From Polyangiaceae bacterium (GTDB taxonomy: Bacteria > Myxococcota_A > Polyangia > Polyangiales > Polyangiaceae), in the NCBI GenBank assembly GCA_025937835.1, contig JAICQO010000002.1:62001-126000 (forward strand): DNA of 64,000 bases, given 5' to 3'. The notes beneath the pieces are model-generated. The model saw only the letters and a list, made by a program, of their open reading frames with translations. It was not told the origin of the DNA and did no database searches. The position numbers and the translations under genes are program-made. Below, in pieces: positions 42,401 through 54,564 of the stretch. Within the stretch, counting starts at the first letter, position 1. Each line of letters begins with the position of its first letter.

Positions 42401-43573
42401 GAGGCACAGCGCGCGCTGTCCGCGCTCGCGGAGCGCGGCGCACCGGGCCCGCGAACCTTCGGCATCTTGGGCCTGGCTCTACTCGACGACAAACGCTCGG
42501 CGCGCACGATCGGCAAGGCCCTGACCGACCCCGACTCGGGAAGCCTGCCACGAGCCGCGGCGGCCTTCGCAGCCGGCGAGCTCGGGCTCACGCAGCACGC
42601 CTCGCTGCTCGGCGAGCTGTCGGAGTCACCGGATCCCACGCTAGCCGGCGCGGCGCTGCTTTCGCTCGCCCGGCTTTCGGCCAAGGGCGCCGACGAGCGG
42701 ATCGCGCGCCGTTTGGTCAGCACCGATCCGGAGCTGCGCGGGCCTTCGCGCGCGGCGGCGCTGCTGCTCGGCAGCGGCGTCTACCGGCGCCGCGATCAGC
42801 CGCTGCCGATCCCGAGCGGCGATCTCGACGCGGCCCGCGCTCTCGACGGGCTGATCCCGACCGGCTACTCGAAGGCGGACGAGCGTGTGGCGCTGGTGCG
42901 GCTCGACAAGGCCCTCGAGACCGCCCTCACCCAGCGCACGCTGTCCAGCACGGCCGGAGCCCACGCCGCGGTCGAGGTGTTGTCCTCCGAGGGCGGCAAG
43001 CTGCCGTTCTCGTCGCTGCTCGTCGAGTCGGCGCGCGATCCCGAGACCCGGAAGCTTGCGCTGAAGACCGCCGATCGCATCGCGCACGCGCTGGTCCCGG
43101 CCTTCGTTGCGCTCGCCGAGCACCCGGCCGCCGACGTGCGCCGAGACGCGCTCGGCTTCCTCGCACGAAGGAGCGAGCCTGCGGCGGTGCGCGCCGTGGT
43201 CAACGGCGTCCACGATCGCGACGCCGACACGCAGCGCTCGGTGCTGTCGGGCCTCGACGCCCGGCACGCGGCCGCCGTCGAGCCCGTCACGGCACTGCTC
43301 GCGCGCCCCGACTGGAGCCTGCGCACGGTTGCCGTCGAGGCGCTGGGTCGTTTGATCGAGAAGGGCGAGCCGCGGCGCGCGCTGGAAGCCCTGGAAAAGG
43401 TCGCGCTCGGCGACGAAACGGCGCTCGTCCGCGAGGCCGCCTTGCGCGCGCTCCACCGCGCCGCGCCCGCAGCCGCCCGGCGCACGCTCGCGCAAGCGAG
43501 TGGCGCGGACCCCGAGCCCCGCGTTAGAAAGAGCGCTCGCGCGCTGCTCGAAGAGCCCGCCCCGCTGCCATGA
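39455..43573 (+). CDS. Large secreted TPR/HEAT-repeat protein
   Basis: 1372 residues. A signal peptide (LLVGWLVALEALASPSSASA) is followed by a Lys/Pro/Ala-rich linker (about 28-75). About 20 TPR units come next (e.g. ALALAHKHDGNFERAIQTYELALKEAPGS, AVLDREPQDVGTRLKLVHIHE) to about residue 860. The remainder, to the end, is HEAT repeats (e.g. ALVREAALRALHRAAPAAARR). No enzyme motif was seen. It is likely a periplasmic scaffold. The next gene starts within its stop (ATGA), suggesting the small lipoprotein is its partner. Confidence 0.87.
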   Translation: MRLRALLVGWLVALEALASPSSASAQFNPAGRKKKPPAAAGKPTRTAPPRPRPKSEPGAAPKGESAQAPRAPDRKDPSDDALIARYTQIALSQPGVDFPVQRLAELYRNRDGKLDALIQDLSKRAEAGGAGRIPALLALALAHKHDGNFERAIQTYELALKEAPGSTATELALARLHAERGTTREAERHFEAALPRLTDATDREEVLRALRTLSLDSGNLERAKRFHDQLVKAQKGGFFVRGELGRELFARGSYAAAAEELGRVVKAAAGDHRVLAPALRDYGRALAKAGERDKALKELERALSVAGAQSGVRREIYEVMLELYRVEGRLPELVASVEKRGARDVEEQRLLAGLYEETGKLDKALAAYKAVLDREPQDVGTRLKLVHIHEVQGELDKAIAEYEALTRAAPRNPDFVFRLAEALIQRGDRKRALERLRALEARAGNDEQVLTALVDFYERVGEQAGSLALLQRLSARGDSAPEHLVELGSRYWREGDKKKAIQTWQRLRSLGRDRADGLVRLGELYLEHDLVTEALVLLEEAVKAEPRQLRPKKAYALALERAGSTASARETKKLHHDAALALWERILKESGKSLELKREARQHIVTLWSLSGTLTPRTTGLARRLAATPPDLEAGRLLAEAEIRLRRYPEAERTLNRVVAVAPGDLESLSRLERVLGMQRKLPEAIKVLERLAKADPKRERECYQRMADYAAELYRDDDAIRYVSRVVELSPDDAGGHKKLGELQRKRGDVPKAIAAFRTAIQKNERLFPVYFELAELLLGQGEADEADQLLRRVLRAAPDEELVVRAARLSLQINLGRNKIELLENDLVPLALDNPERPMYRRLLVEVYGAIAYPLLHRTESSDPAEVKAAEEQLKRLGERAVKPLLDALSDTRGAQQETATTLLTYVGNPSAAPALFSYATGDAEPRLRARAMLAVGALSDKTLVSKLLSVALPEGKTLSDASDPVVLAAAWGLARMRAPEAQRALSALAERGAPGPRTFGILGLALLDDKRSARTIGKALTDPDSGSLPRAAAAFAAGELGLTQHASLLGELSESPDPTLAGAALLSLARLSAKGADERIARRLVSTDPELRGPSRAAALLLGSGVYRRRDQPLPIPSGDLDAARALDGLIPTGYSKADERVALVRLDKALETALTQRTLSSTAGAHAAVEVLSSEGGKLPFSSLLVESARDPETRKLALKTADRIAHALVPAFVALAEHPAADVRRDALGFLARRSEPAAVRAVVNGVHDRDADTQRSVLSGLDARHAAAVEPVTALLARPDWSLRTVAVEALGRLIEKGEPRRALEALEKVALGDETALVREAALRALHRAAPAAARRTLAQASGADPEPRVRKSARALLEEPAPLP

Positions 43574-44187
43574 GGCCGACCACCCCGTTTCTCGCGATCG
43601 CGCTCGGCGTGCCGTGCGGCCTCGGCTGCACCTCGCTCGATCGCTTCGACACCGACGGCAACGCCGCGTATTGCGGGCCGATGGTCGGCTCGCCGGCGTT
43701 CCACGAAGGCGTCTTGCCCGACGGCGTGCCGCCGGCCCTGCGCATGCGCATGAAGCTCGATATCGACGCGCTGCGCGAGCGCACCTCCCGCGCCTACGGC
43801 AGCGGAGAATCGGGCTCGCGCAACGAGACGCGCCCCTCGCAGACCGTGGTCGTCGGCAACATCGCCACCGACGACGACGACGGCCTGTGCGCGTCCGAGG
43901 GCATGGCTTTGTTCGACAACTCCGCCCTGCGCGCCATCCCCGAGCTCGATCACGACCCGCTGTCGACGCTCGAGTTCGGCGACGGTCGCGACTACAACTT
44001 CTTCGCCTGGGCGGACTCGACGTGCCAGGGGACGATGCTCGCGGTGGTGTCGCTGATGCGCAACGACGACATCGAGGTGCGCGTGCTGAAACCAGCCACC
44101 CTGCCCGCCGCCGACGCGCGGGCCGGAAGCCGGCCGGGGTTTGCGCTGTTCACGTTGTCGCGCCGGGACGAGGGCTGCGGCTTCTGA
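43570..44187 (+). CDS. Small lipoprotein of unknown function
   Basis: 205 residues. The leader ends IALGVPCGLGC (Cys20). The rest (CGPMVGSPAFHEGVLPDG, DNSALRAIPELDHDPLSTLEF, FALFTLSRRDEGCGF) has several Cys (e.g. in YCGP, GLCAS, STCQG, EGCGF) that may form disulfides. No family was recognised. It is translationally coupled to the TPR/HEAT gene and followed 17 bases later by tsaD. Confidence 0.8.
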   Translation: MRPTTPFLAIALGVPCGLGCTSLDRFDTDGNAAYCGPMVGSPAFHEGVLPDGVPPALRMRMKLDIDALRERTSRAYGSGESGSRNETRPSQTVVVGNIATDDDDGLCASEGMALFDNSALRAIPELDHDPLSTLEFGDGRDYNFFAWADSTCQGTMLAVVSLMRNDDIEVRVLKPATLPAADARAGSRPGFALFTLSRRDEGCGF

Positions 44188-44203
44188 GCCGTCGAGGCGC
44201 ACG

Positions 44204-45262
44204 TTGCTCGTCCTCGGCATCGAAACTTCTTGCGACGAGACCGCCGCGGCCGTGGTGGACGAGCGCGGCGCCGTGCGAAGCGACGTGATCGAGAGCCAGA
44301 TCCGCGTGCACGCCCCCTACGGCGGCATCGTGCCGGAGCTCGCTTCCCGTGATCATTTGAAGAACGCGCGCCCCGTGATCGAGACGGCGCTCTCACGCGC
44401 GGGCGTGGCTCTCGACGAGATCGCGGGCATCGCCGTCACCAGCCGCCCAGGCCTCTCCGGCGCGCTGCTCGTCGGCGTGCAGATCGCGCGCGGGCTTGCG
44501 TTCGCGAGCGAGCTGCCGCTCGTGGGCGTCGATCATCTGCTCGGTCATCTGCTCGCCGCGTTCCTCGTCTACCCCGACGTCGCGTCCGCGCCGCCGCCCG
44601 CGTTTCCGTTCGTGGCGCTGCTCGCTTCCGGCGGGCACACCGCGCTCTACCGCGTCGACGGTCCCGAGCACTCGCAGGTGCGCGAGCTCGGCGCCACGCG
44701 CGACGACGCCGCGGGCGAAGCCTTCGACAAGGTCGCGAAGCTGCTCGGCCTCGGCTACCCGGGCGGCCCCGTCGTCGATCGGCTCGCACACGAGGGCGAC
44801 CCGACGCGGATCGAGCTCACCGCGCCGATGCGCGCCAAAAACTCGCTCGAGTTCAGCTTTTCGGGCTTGAAGACCAGCGTCGCGCGCTACGTGGAGCAAA
44901 ACGGCCGTCCTGGCAACGACCAGCGCCTGCGCGACCTGTGCGCGGCCTTCCAGACCCGCGTCGTCGACGCGCTCGTACACAAGACGGTCGTCGCTGCCAC
45001 GCGCGAGGGCGTCTCCACGATCGTGTTCGGCGGAGGCGTCGCGGCGAACCGGCAGCTTCGCACCCAGGCCGCTCGCGCGGCTGAAAAGCACGGCCTCTCG
45101 CTGTGCATTCCCCTGCCCCGCGCCTGCACCGACAACGCCGCGATGATCGCTTACGCCGCGGTGCCGCGGCTCCTACGCGGCGAATCCGACGCGGCAGGCC
45201 TCGAGGTGAGCCCGCACACGGCGTTGCCCCGAGTCACCAGGAAGGGCGCAGGGAATCGCTGA
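44204..45262 (+). CDS. tsaD: tRNA N6-adenosine threonylcarbamoyltransferase
   Basis: 352 residues. TsaD makes the universal t6A37 modification of ANN-decoding tRNAs together with TsaB, TsaE and TsaC. LGIETSCDETAAAVV (ATPase fold), the metal-binding H-x3-H within VDHLLGHLLAAF, LLASGGHTALYRV, GEAFDKVAKLLGLGYPGGP and FSGLKTSVARY are all present. The start is TTG at 44204 with GAGG seven bases upstream; no ATG or GTG lies in the proper place. The gene is complete and is the main housekeeping gene in this half of the window. Confidence 0.95.
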   Translation: MLVLGIETSCDETAAAVVDERGAVRSDVIESQIRVHAPYGGIVPELASRDHLKNARPVIETALSRAGVALDEIAGIAVTSRPGLSGALLVGVQIARGLAFASELPLVGVDHLLGHLLAAFLVYPDVASAPPPAFPFVALLASGGHTALYRVDGPEHSQVRELGATRDDAAGEAFDKVAKLLGLGYPGGPVVDRLAHEGDPTRIELTAPMRAKNSLEFSFSGLKTSVARYVEQNGRPGNDQRLRDLCAAFQTRVVDALVHKTVVAATREGVSTIVFGGGVAANRQLRTQAARAAEKHGLSLCIPLPRACTDNAAMIAYAAVPRLLRGESDAAGLEVSPHTALPRVTRKGAGNR

Positions 45263-45272
45263 ATTTTTGGGG

Positions 45273-45292
45273 GCGCACGCTGGGACGTGCGC
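45273..45292 (+). terminator. Possible hairpin between convergent tsaD and kinase genes
   Basis: GCGCAC (45273-45278) and GTGCGC (45287-45292) can pair around an 8-base loop, 10 bases after the tsaD stop. A run of five T precedes the stem on the plus strand, but no T-run follows it. It is at best a weak terminator or a bidirectional one. Confidence 0.3.
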
Positions 45293-45373
45293 GACGGACG
45301 CAGGGAGCGGCCGGAGGTTCCCGAGCGCGCCGAGTCGAGCATCAGCAGCCGCGCCTCGCCAGCGCGGATCCAG

Positions 45374-46489
45374 TTACGCGGTCGGGGCGTTCGGATCGCG
45401 TCGGGGCAAACGGAGCTCGAAGCGGGTGGTGCCATTTTCCGAGTGCGCCGTGATCTCTCCGCCGTGTGCGATCGCGATCTGCGAGACGATGTAAAGGCCC
45501 AGACCGAGGCCCTCCCGGCGGCCGTTGCCCCGTCGAAATGGCTCGAACAGGTGCGGCAGGATCTCGGCGGGCACCTCGCCGCCGTTTTCGATGCGGAAGC
45601 AGACCTCCGAGGCGTGACCGCCCTCGAGCCGCAGCCTGACGGGACGGGCCGGATCGCCGTGCCGGATCGAGTTGCCGATCAGGTTCGAGATCACCTGTTC
45701 GAGCCGCGGGGCGTCCCACTCGCCGTGCAAATCGCCCGCGGATTCGACCTCGATCGAGCGATCGGGGGCGGCAGTCTTGAGCTCGGCCACGACCTTGCGG
45801 CACACCGCGAGCAGATCGGCCGGGGCGCGCTGGATCAGGATGCCGCCGCCGATGCGCGCCCGCGTGAGATCGGACAGATCGTCGATCATCTTGGCCATAC
45901 GCCGGCTGCTCGAGCGGATGCGCTGGATCAACGGCTGGATCGAGGAGCCGGCCGCGCTGCGCTCGAGGATGTCCGTGGCCATGACCACGGCGTTGAGCGG
46001 GTTGCGCAGGTCGTGCCCGATCGCAGCCACGAACGTTTCGTTGAAGCGCAGGGTGTCGGCGAGCTCGTTCGTGACCCGCTCGAGCTCCTGCCGCTGGCGG
46101 TACAGCTCGTAAAAAGTCTGGGTCTTGTGGCGCAGGATCCGCGCGTCGATCGGCTTGAACAGGAAATCCACCGCGCCCGCGTCGTAGCCCTCGAAGATCC
46201 GGTGTTGCTCGCGCAGGCCGGCCGTCACGAAGATCACCGGCACGCGGCGCGTGCGCTCGGCCCCGCGCATCAGCTCGGCGAGCTCGAACCCGTCCATCTC
46301 CGGCATCTGCACGTCGATCAGCGCCAGCGCGACCTCGTGCTTCAGGAGCAGCTCCAGCGCTTCACGGCCGCTCCTGGCCTTGAGCAGCTCGAGCTCGGGT
46401 CGCTCCAGCAATTTCTCGAGCACGAGCAGGTTCTCCTCGAGGTCGTCGACCAGGAGGAACTTCACGGGGGCGAAGGGCTGCGTCTTCAT
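45374..46489 (-). CDS. Response regulator-histidine kinase fusion
   Basis: 371 residues. An N-terminal receiver domain (FLLVDDLEENLLVLEKLL, phospho-acceptor Asp59 in LIDVQMPEMDG, FKP Lys) is joined by a helix to HisKA (AAIGHDLRNPLNAVVMATDI, His159). HATPase_c follows (LEQVISNLIGNSIRHGD, NGRREGLGLGLYIV). There is no TM or sensor domain, so it is cytoplasmic and input comes through its receiver. It is the last of four overlapping genes (hybrid kinase, CheR, CheB, this one); ATGA overlaps join them. It probably relays the output of the large hybrid kinase. Confidence 0.93.
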   Translation of the reverse strand: MKTQPFAPVKFLLVDDLEENLLVLEKLLERPELELLKARSGREALELLLKHEVALALIDVQMPEMDGFELAELMRGAERTRRVPVIFVTAGLREQHRIFEGYDAGAVDFLFKPIDARILRHKTQTFYELYRQRQELERVTNELADTLRFNETFVAAIGHDLRNPLNAVVMATDILERSAAGSSIQPLIQRIRSSSRRMAKMIDDLSDLTRARIGGGILIQRAPADLLAVCRKVVAELKTAAPDRSIEVESAGDLHGEWDAPRLEQVISNLIGNSIRHGDPARPVRLRLEGGHASEVCFRIENGGEVPAEILPHLFEPFRRGNGRREGLGLGLYIVSQIAIAHGGEITAHSENGTTRFELRLPRRDPNAPTA

Positions 46490-47076
46490 GGCGTCCCTCT
46501 GGTGCCGAATTCGGCGAGTAAATCGCGGATCCCGAGCAGATCGAGAACGCGGTCGGGGGTGAAGCGCCGGAGCGCCGCTTGCGGCATGGCGGGCGCCGAT
46601 GCGGTGTCCGGGTGCTGAACGACGGTGAACCCCCCTGCTGCGTGGATCGCCGCGAGCCCCTCGGCGCCGTCGCTGTTGGCCCCCGTGAGCAACACGCCGA
46701 CCACGCGCGGCCCGAAGGCGATCGCCGCGGATTCGAACAACACGTCGATCGCCGGCCGCGAGAAATTCACGGGGCCGTCCGCGTTCAACGAGAGCAGCCC
46801 GCCCGACTCGACGAGCAAATGGTAGTCGGGCGGCGCGAAGTAAATCGTGCCTGGCTCGAGGGGCTGCTTGTCTTCGGCCTCGACCGCGCAGACGCCGCTG
46901 AACAGGCTGGGAAGCAGGCTCGGCGTGTGCGCCGGCACGTGCACGACGATCGCCAGCGGCGGGTGACGCGCCACGAGCCCCGAGAACACCACGCGCAGCG
47001 CGTCGATGGCTCCCGCCGAAGCTCCGGCGACCACCAGCTCGACCTCGGAAGGCACTCTGCGGGGCACGGGCGTCAT
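46486..47076 (-). CDS. cheB: CheB-type methylesterase domain protein (no receiver)
   Basis: 196 residues, only the CheB effector domain. The catalytic triad is Ser20 (AGASAGA), His46 (VVHVPAH) and Asp136 (TGANSDGAEG). The classical N-terminal receiver is absent, so control must come from partners. The ATG overlaps the CheR stop (ATGA). No methyl-accepting chemotaxis receptor, CheA or CheW is in the window. Such stand-alone CheR/CheB pairs next to hybrid kinases are a known theme; the target may be the kinase coiled coil rather than a chemoreceptor (inference). Confidence 0.9.
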   Translation of the reverse strand: MTPVPRRVPSEVELVVAGASAGAIDALRVVFSGLVARHPPLAIVVHVPAHTPSLLPSLFSGVCAVEAEDKQPLEPGTIYFAPPDYHLLVESGGLLSLNADGPVNFSRPAIDVLFESAAIAFGPRVVGVLLTGANSDGAEGLAAIHAAGGFTVVQHPDTASAPAMPQAALRRFTPDRVLDLLGIRDLLAEFGTRGTP

Positions 47077-47899
47077 TGCTTCTGGTACCAGCGCTCTTCG
47101 CGCGCGAAATCGCTGAAGGCCGAGGAGTTGGCGGAGAAGCGCAGGCTCTCCTTGCTGCCGAGCCCGAGGAAGCCCTTGCGGCACAAGGAATCGCGAAACA
47201 GCCCGGTCGCTCGGTCCTGCAGGGATTTGTCGAAGTAGATGAGAACGTTGCGGCACGAGACCACCTGCACCTCCGCGAACACGTTGTCCGTGGCCAGGCT
47301 GTGATCCGAGAACACGACGCGGCTGCGCAGGCTGCGATCGATCACGGCCGCGCCGTAGGCCGCAGTATAGTGCTCCGACAGTGAGTGGCTGCTGCCGGAG
47401 CGACGGTGGAGCTCGCTGAAGGCCGCGATTCGGTCGAGCGGGTAGACGCCCTCTGCGGCCTTCTCGAGGCTCTCGCCGCTGATGTCGGTGGCGTACAGCA
47501 CGCTGCGCTCGAGCAGGCCCTCTTCGCGCAGGATGATCGCGAAAGAATACGGCTCCTCACCCGTGGCACAGCCGGCGATCCACAGCTTGATCGACGGATA
47601 GGTCCGGAGCAGCGGCACCACGCGCTCGCGAAAGGTCTTGAAGTAGCCCGGATCACGGAACATGTCCGTCACCTGCACTGTCAAGTAACGCAAGAGCGCG
47701 CGGAACGTCGCGGGGTCGTGGAGCACGCGCTCCTGCAATCCGGACAGCGTGCTGCACCCGAACGCGCCGAGCGCTTGCTGGAGGCGCCGCCGGATCGACG
47801 CCACCGAGTAGCCACGAAAGTCGTAGTGGTACTTCTGGTAGATGGCCTCGAGTAGCAGCCGGAGCTCCAGTTCCGCGTCTTCCGTCATCTCGGCCTCGC

Positions 47900-47903
<4 letters not shown>
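47073..47903 (-). CDS. cheR: CheR-type protein glutamate methyltransferase
   Basis: 276 residues. The N-terminal helical domain (YHYDFRGYSVASIRRRLQQAL) is followed by the SAM-binding domain (LWIAGCATGEEPYSFAIIL, LYATDISGESLEKA, VVSCRNVLIYFDKSLQ, GFLGLGSKESL). All CheR hallmarks are intact. It overlaps both neighbours by 4 bases. It would transfer methyl from SAM to Glu side chains of a partner protein, opposed by the adjacent CheB. Confidence 0.95.
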
Positions 47904-51358
<3,455 letters not shown>

Positions 51359-51526
51359 TGAGCGGCAGCATAGTGCCGAAACGCCCGCGCAAAAGGCCCG
51401 AACGCGGAATCGCGACTTTGCAGCTGATGAGCGGGGCAGTGTGCTGTTTGTGTCACCCCTCCGGGAGAATCAGGAGAAATTCAGTGGCACAATGCCTCGC
51501 TCACGTCCGCTCGAGCGGGGAATCGC

Positions 51527-53350
51527 TCAGCGCGACTTGCTCGACTTCGATTTCGAGTTCTTCTCGCTCGGGGCGCTGATCAGGAACTCGACATAGTCTT
51601 TCCGCAGGCGCACCCGGTACGCAGGCACCTCGCCCTTGAAGCGAATCGAGATCTGGGCGCCGGCGGGCGTGTTGGTCGCGCGGATCCGCGCGATGCGAGG
51701 ATCGCGCTTGGCGATGCCGCCCGCAGCTTCCATCACCTTGCGCGACGGGACCACCACCGAGAAGCCGGTCGATTCGGAGTTGCCCTGAAGCGCCGCACCG
51801 GGGTTGTCCAGGCGCAGGCGGTGGATGGTGGGCTCGTGCATCCTGCCCTTGCCCCACGGGCTCACGTCTTCGGGGCGCGACCCCGAGCGCTCGCTCGCGG
51901 ACTTCGAGTCACGCTCCGACTTGTCGCGCTCCGACTTCGACTCACGGCTCGACCCGCGCTCCTCGCCCTCTTCGGCCCAGGCCAGATCCGGCACGCGGTT
52001 CGGCGCCAGCGCCTCCGCGTCGGCCCGCTCTGCGGCTTCCACCGCGGCGGCGCCCGGCCCCGCGCCGAGCGGTGCGGGCTCGGTGGTTGCGAGCGGCGTG
52101 GGTCCGAACAGCGGTACGTTGGCGGTCACGACACCCGAAGCCGGGGCCGTGGACAACTCCGCAGCCACCGTTTGCTCGGTGGGTGCGGCGGCGGTCGCCG
52201 CGGGAGCCGATGAGCTCGGTCGCATCGCGAACGCCATGCCCGCGATGCTGGCCACGCCCACGGCGCCGAACACCATCAGCTGCTTCTTCGAGAGCTTGAG
52301 CTTGCCGAGAGCGGGCTCGGCCTCGGCCTCGCCGCCCGGATGCTGCGAGCGCAAGCGGGGCTTCGGCGGAGGCACGCGCTGGCTGGTGGTGCGTCGCACC
52401 GGCTCGGAGCCGGCTCCGCGCTTGCCGAAGCGCCCGGCGGTGGATCGCAAAAAGCCGAAAGCACCTCGGGCGGCGCTGGAGCTCACTTGGGCCAGCACGG
52501 CGCCCGCTTCCTTGGCCCGTTCACCTGCGCGCTCGGCGATCACCGCGACCTTGCCGCGCATCTCGGGCTCGTCGCCCTCGGCGTCGGCGACGTCTTCGCC
52601 GTCGTCCGCCGCACGCTCGCCCGGCAGCGGCGGGGGACCGGCGTCGGTCGTGACCTGAGCGGCCGACAGATCGAGCCTGCGCGAGCCGGTCGGGCGCGGT
52701 CCGACGTCGCTCGCGTGGGGGGACGGCGTGTTGTCGTCCGCGCCCTCGAAGCGCAGCGCGACCACGAGCTGCGGCACGCGCGTGCTGGGATCGACGATCA
52801 CGCTCACGCCGTCGATCTGCGCTTCGCGCCGCGCGCCGCGCTCCAGATCTTCGAGCTCGAGCTTGCGTCCGAGCTTCAGGAACTCGAGGCTCGAGCCGAC
52901 CTGCACGCGGGCCGAGCTGCCCTCTTTCACGCGCGCTTTCATCGGCGAGCCGAGGCCCTCGATGTGCAGCTTGACGCGCGTGCCGATCGGGCCGGCTTCG
53001 GGGTTCTGAGGCGCGACCACGATGTCGCCGCACAGCTCGCGCAGCGACTCGACGCTCTTGCTGTCGAGGGCGGTGAACTGAACGCCGAACTCGCCGCCGC
53101 GGCCGTGCTCGCGACGCCAGGCGACCACGCCCTCCACCAGGATCTCGCGGCCGGCGTTCTCGAAGCGGCACACCAGCGGGTCGCCTTCGTGCGGCAGATA
53201 AGCGGTGCGGAGGTGCATGCCGCGAGAGCTCACGTCGACGGCTTCCGCCTCGAACACGGGGATCCCCGGGACGTTGCCGACGACCTCCACCAGCGTGGAA
53301 ACCGAAACGCGTCGTGCGCCCACATCGCGGCGCTCTGAAGCCTGGGTCAT
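51527..53350 (-). CDS. PilZ-PilZ-TM-AMIN fusion protein
   Basis: 607 residues. The N-terminal PilZ domain has an Arg-rich lead (RRDVGARR) and DVSSRG (Asp39-x-Ser-x-x-Gly44), the c-di-GMP binding pattern. A second PilZ-like domain spans about 120-202. An Ala/Glu linker, a TM helix at 358-376 (QLMVFGAVGVASIAGMAF) and an acidic/Ser-rich KSERDKSERDSK stretch follow. The C-terminal domain (about 515-597: HRLRLDNPGAALQG, GFSVVVPSRKV, YVEFLIS) resembles the AMIN domain of PilQ-type secretins. This suggests cytoplasmic c-di-GMP sensing linked to a periplasmic wall- or secretin-binding domain. The architecture call is by eye. Confidence 0.83.
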   Translation of the reverse strand: MTQASERRDVGARRVSVSTLVEVVGNVPGIPVFEAEAVDVSSRGMHLRTAYLPHEGDPLVCRFENAGREILVEGVVAWRREHGRGGEFGVQFTALDSKSVESLRELCGDIVVAPQNPEAGPIGTRVKLHIEGLGSPMKARVKEGSSARVQVGSSLEFLKLGRKLELEDLERGARREAQIDGVSVIVDPSTRVPQLVVALRFEGADDNTPSPHASDVGPRPTGSRRLDLSAAQVTTDAGPPPLPGERAADDGEDVADAEGDEPEMRGKVAVIAERAGERAKEAGAVLAQVSSSAARGAFGFLRSTAGRFGKRGAGSEPVRRTTSQRVPPPKPRLRSQHPGGEAEAEPALGKLKLSKKQLMVFGAVGVASIAGMAFAMRPSSSAPAATAAAPTEQTVAAELSTAPASGVVTANVPLFGPTPLATTEPAPLGAGPGAAAVEAAERADAEALAPNRVPDLAWAEEGEERGSSRESKSERDKSERDSKSASERSGSRPEDVSPWGKGRMHEPTIHRLRLDNPGAALQGNSESTGFSVVVPSRKVMEAAGGIAKRDPRIARIRATNTPAGAQISIRFKGEVPAYRVRLRKDYVEFLISAPSEKNSKSKSSKSR

Positions 53351-53482
53351 GCATGCCGACTAGGCGGATCCCGGGCGAGTGGCCAAGTTTTGGGCCAGGT
53401 CGGGCCAGGTCACGCCGACCCGGAACGCGGCTCCCCAGTTCCAAGCCAAGTTCGCGGAACGGTAGTACTACAGGCGAACCTC

Positions 53483-54448
53483 ATGGCGCTCACCGTCGTC
53501 GTGCGGTCGGGCGACCTGGAGACTCCGGCCGAAATCACCCTGGATTCGCCGCGCGTGGTGATCGGCCGGAGCGAGGGGTGCGAGATCGAGCTGCCCGATC
53601 CGAGCGTCAGTCATCGCCACGCCTCGATCCGCCAGCGCGGCACCGAATACGTGATCCTCGACGAGGGCAGCACGAACGGCACGTTCGTCGGCAAGGTCCG
53701 GCTGTCACCCCAGGCGCCGCGCCTGCTCAAGACGGGAGATCTGATCCGGGTCGGTCGCGTCTGGCTCGAGGTGCGGATCGCCCAGGTCCCGATCACGCAA
53801 AACCAGAAGCTCGTCACGCGCGAGATCGCGCTCGGCCTCGTCGCTTCCGCGCTCAGCGCCGACGGGCGCCCGGCCAACGCCGTGGTGCGCGTCGTATCCG
53901 GCCCCGACGCGGGCGCCTCCCTCACGCTCACCGACGCCGAACGCACTTACATCGTCGGCCGCGGACCCGGGCTCGACCTGTCGCTCACCGACGATGGCCT
54001 GTCGCGCCGCCACCTCGAGATCGCCCGTCGCGGTCCTCACCTCAGCGTCCGTGACCTGCGCTCGAAGAACGGCGTCGAGCTCGACGGCGTGCGGCTCGAG
54101 CCCGACAAGGAGACGACCTGGCCGCTCAGCGCGGCGCTCGTGCTCGGCGACAGCGAGCTCTGCTACGAGGACCCGGTGCGCGCCGCCCTCGACGAGATCG
54201 CCCGCGCCAGCGACGAAAAGATCCCCGATCGCGAAGCCATCGCCGCCCCCGTGGGCGTCGCCGTCGAATCGCCTTCCGCGCGCACCTCGGAGGTCGCGCC
54301 GCCCGCTTCGAAGAAGAAGCCCTCCAAGGCGCCGCCCGCCCCCGTGGGACGGCCGGGCATCGGCTGGGCCGACGTGCTGGTCGCCGTGCTCGCGCTATCG
54401 GTGCTGACGCTGAGTCTGTTCGGGCTGTGGCTGTTGTTCCGAGCCTGA
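53483..54448 (+). CDS. Double-FHA, C-terminally membrane-anchored protein
   Basis: 321 residues. FHA domain 1 (PRVVIGRSEGCEIELPDPSVSHRHASI, DEGSTNGTFVG) and FHA domain 2 (TYIVGRGPGLDLSLTDDGLSRRHLEI, RDLRSKNGVELDGVRL) both retain the Arg/Ser/His/Asn phosphothreonine-binding residues. A Lys/Pro/Ala linker leads to a single C-terminal TM helix (VLVAVLALSVLTLSLFGLWLLF). It is a tail-anchored phosphothreonine reader, divergent from the PilZ-AMIN gene. Ser/Thr kinase genes lie 3-7 kb away and could provide the ligand. ATG 53483 is chosen because FHA 1 starts right after it. Confidence 0.92.
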   Translation: MALTVVVRSGDLETPAEITLDSPRVVIGRSEGCEIELPDPSVSHRHASIRQRGTEYVILDEGSTNGTFVGKVRLSPQAPRLLKTGDLIRVGRVWLEVRIAQVPITQNQKLVTREIALGLVASALSADGRPANAVVRVVSGPDAGASLTLTDAERTYIVGRGPGLDLSLTDDGLSRRHLEIARRGPHLSVRDLRSKNGVELDGVRLEPDKETTWPLSAALVLGDSELCYEDPVRAALDEIARASDEKIPDREAIAAPVGVAVESPSARTSEVAPPASKKKPSKAPPAPVGRPGIGWADVLVAVLALSVLTLSLFGLWLLFRA

Positions 54449-54564
54449 GCCGAAGCCCTCCGCGCACCCGCGTGCTGCGCCAGGCGGAGGCGGCTCGTCG
54501 ACCTCTACCAATCGCAGGCGCTTCCCGAGCTCCACTCGAGGATGGCTTGCCAAGGCGAACGCTC

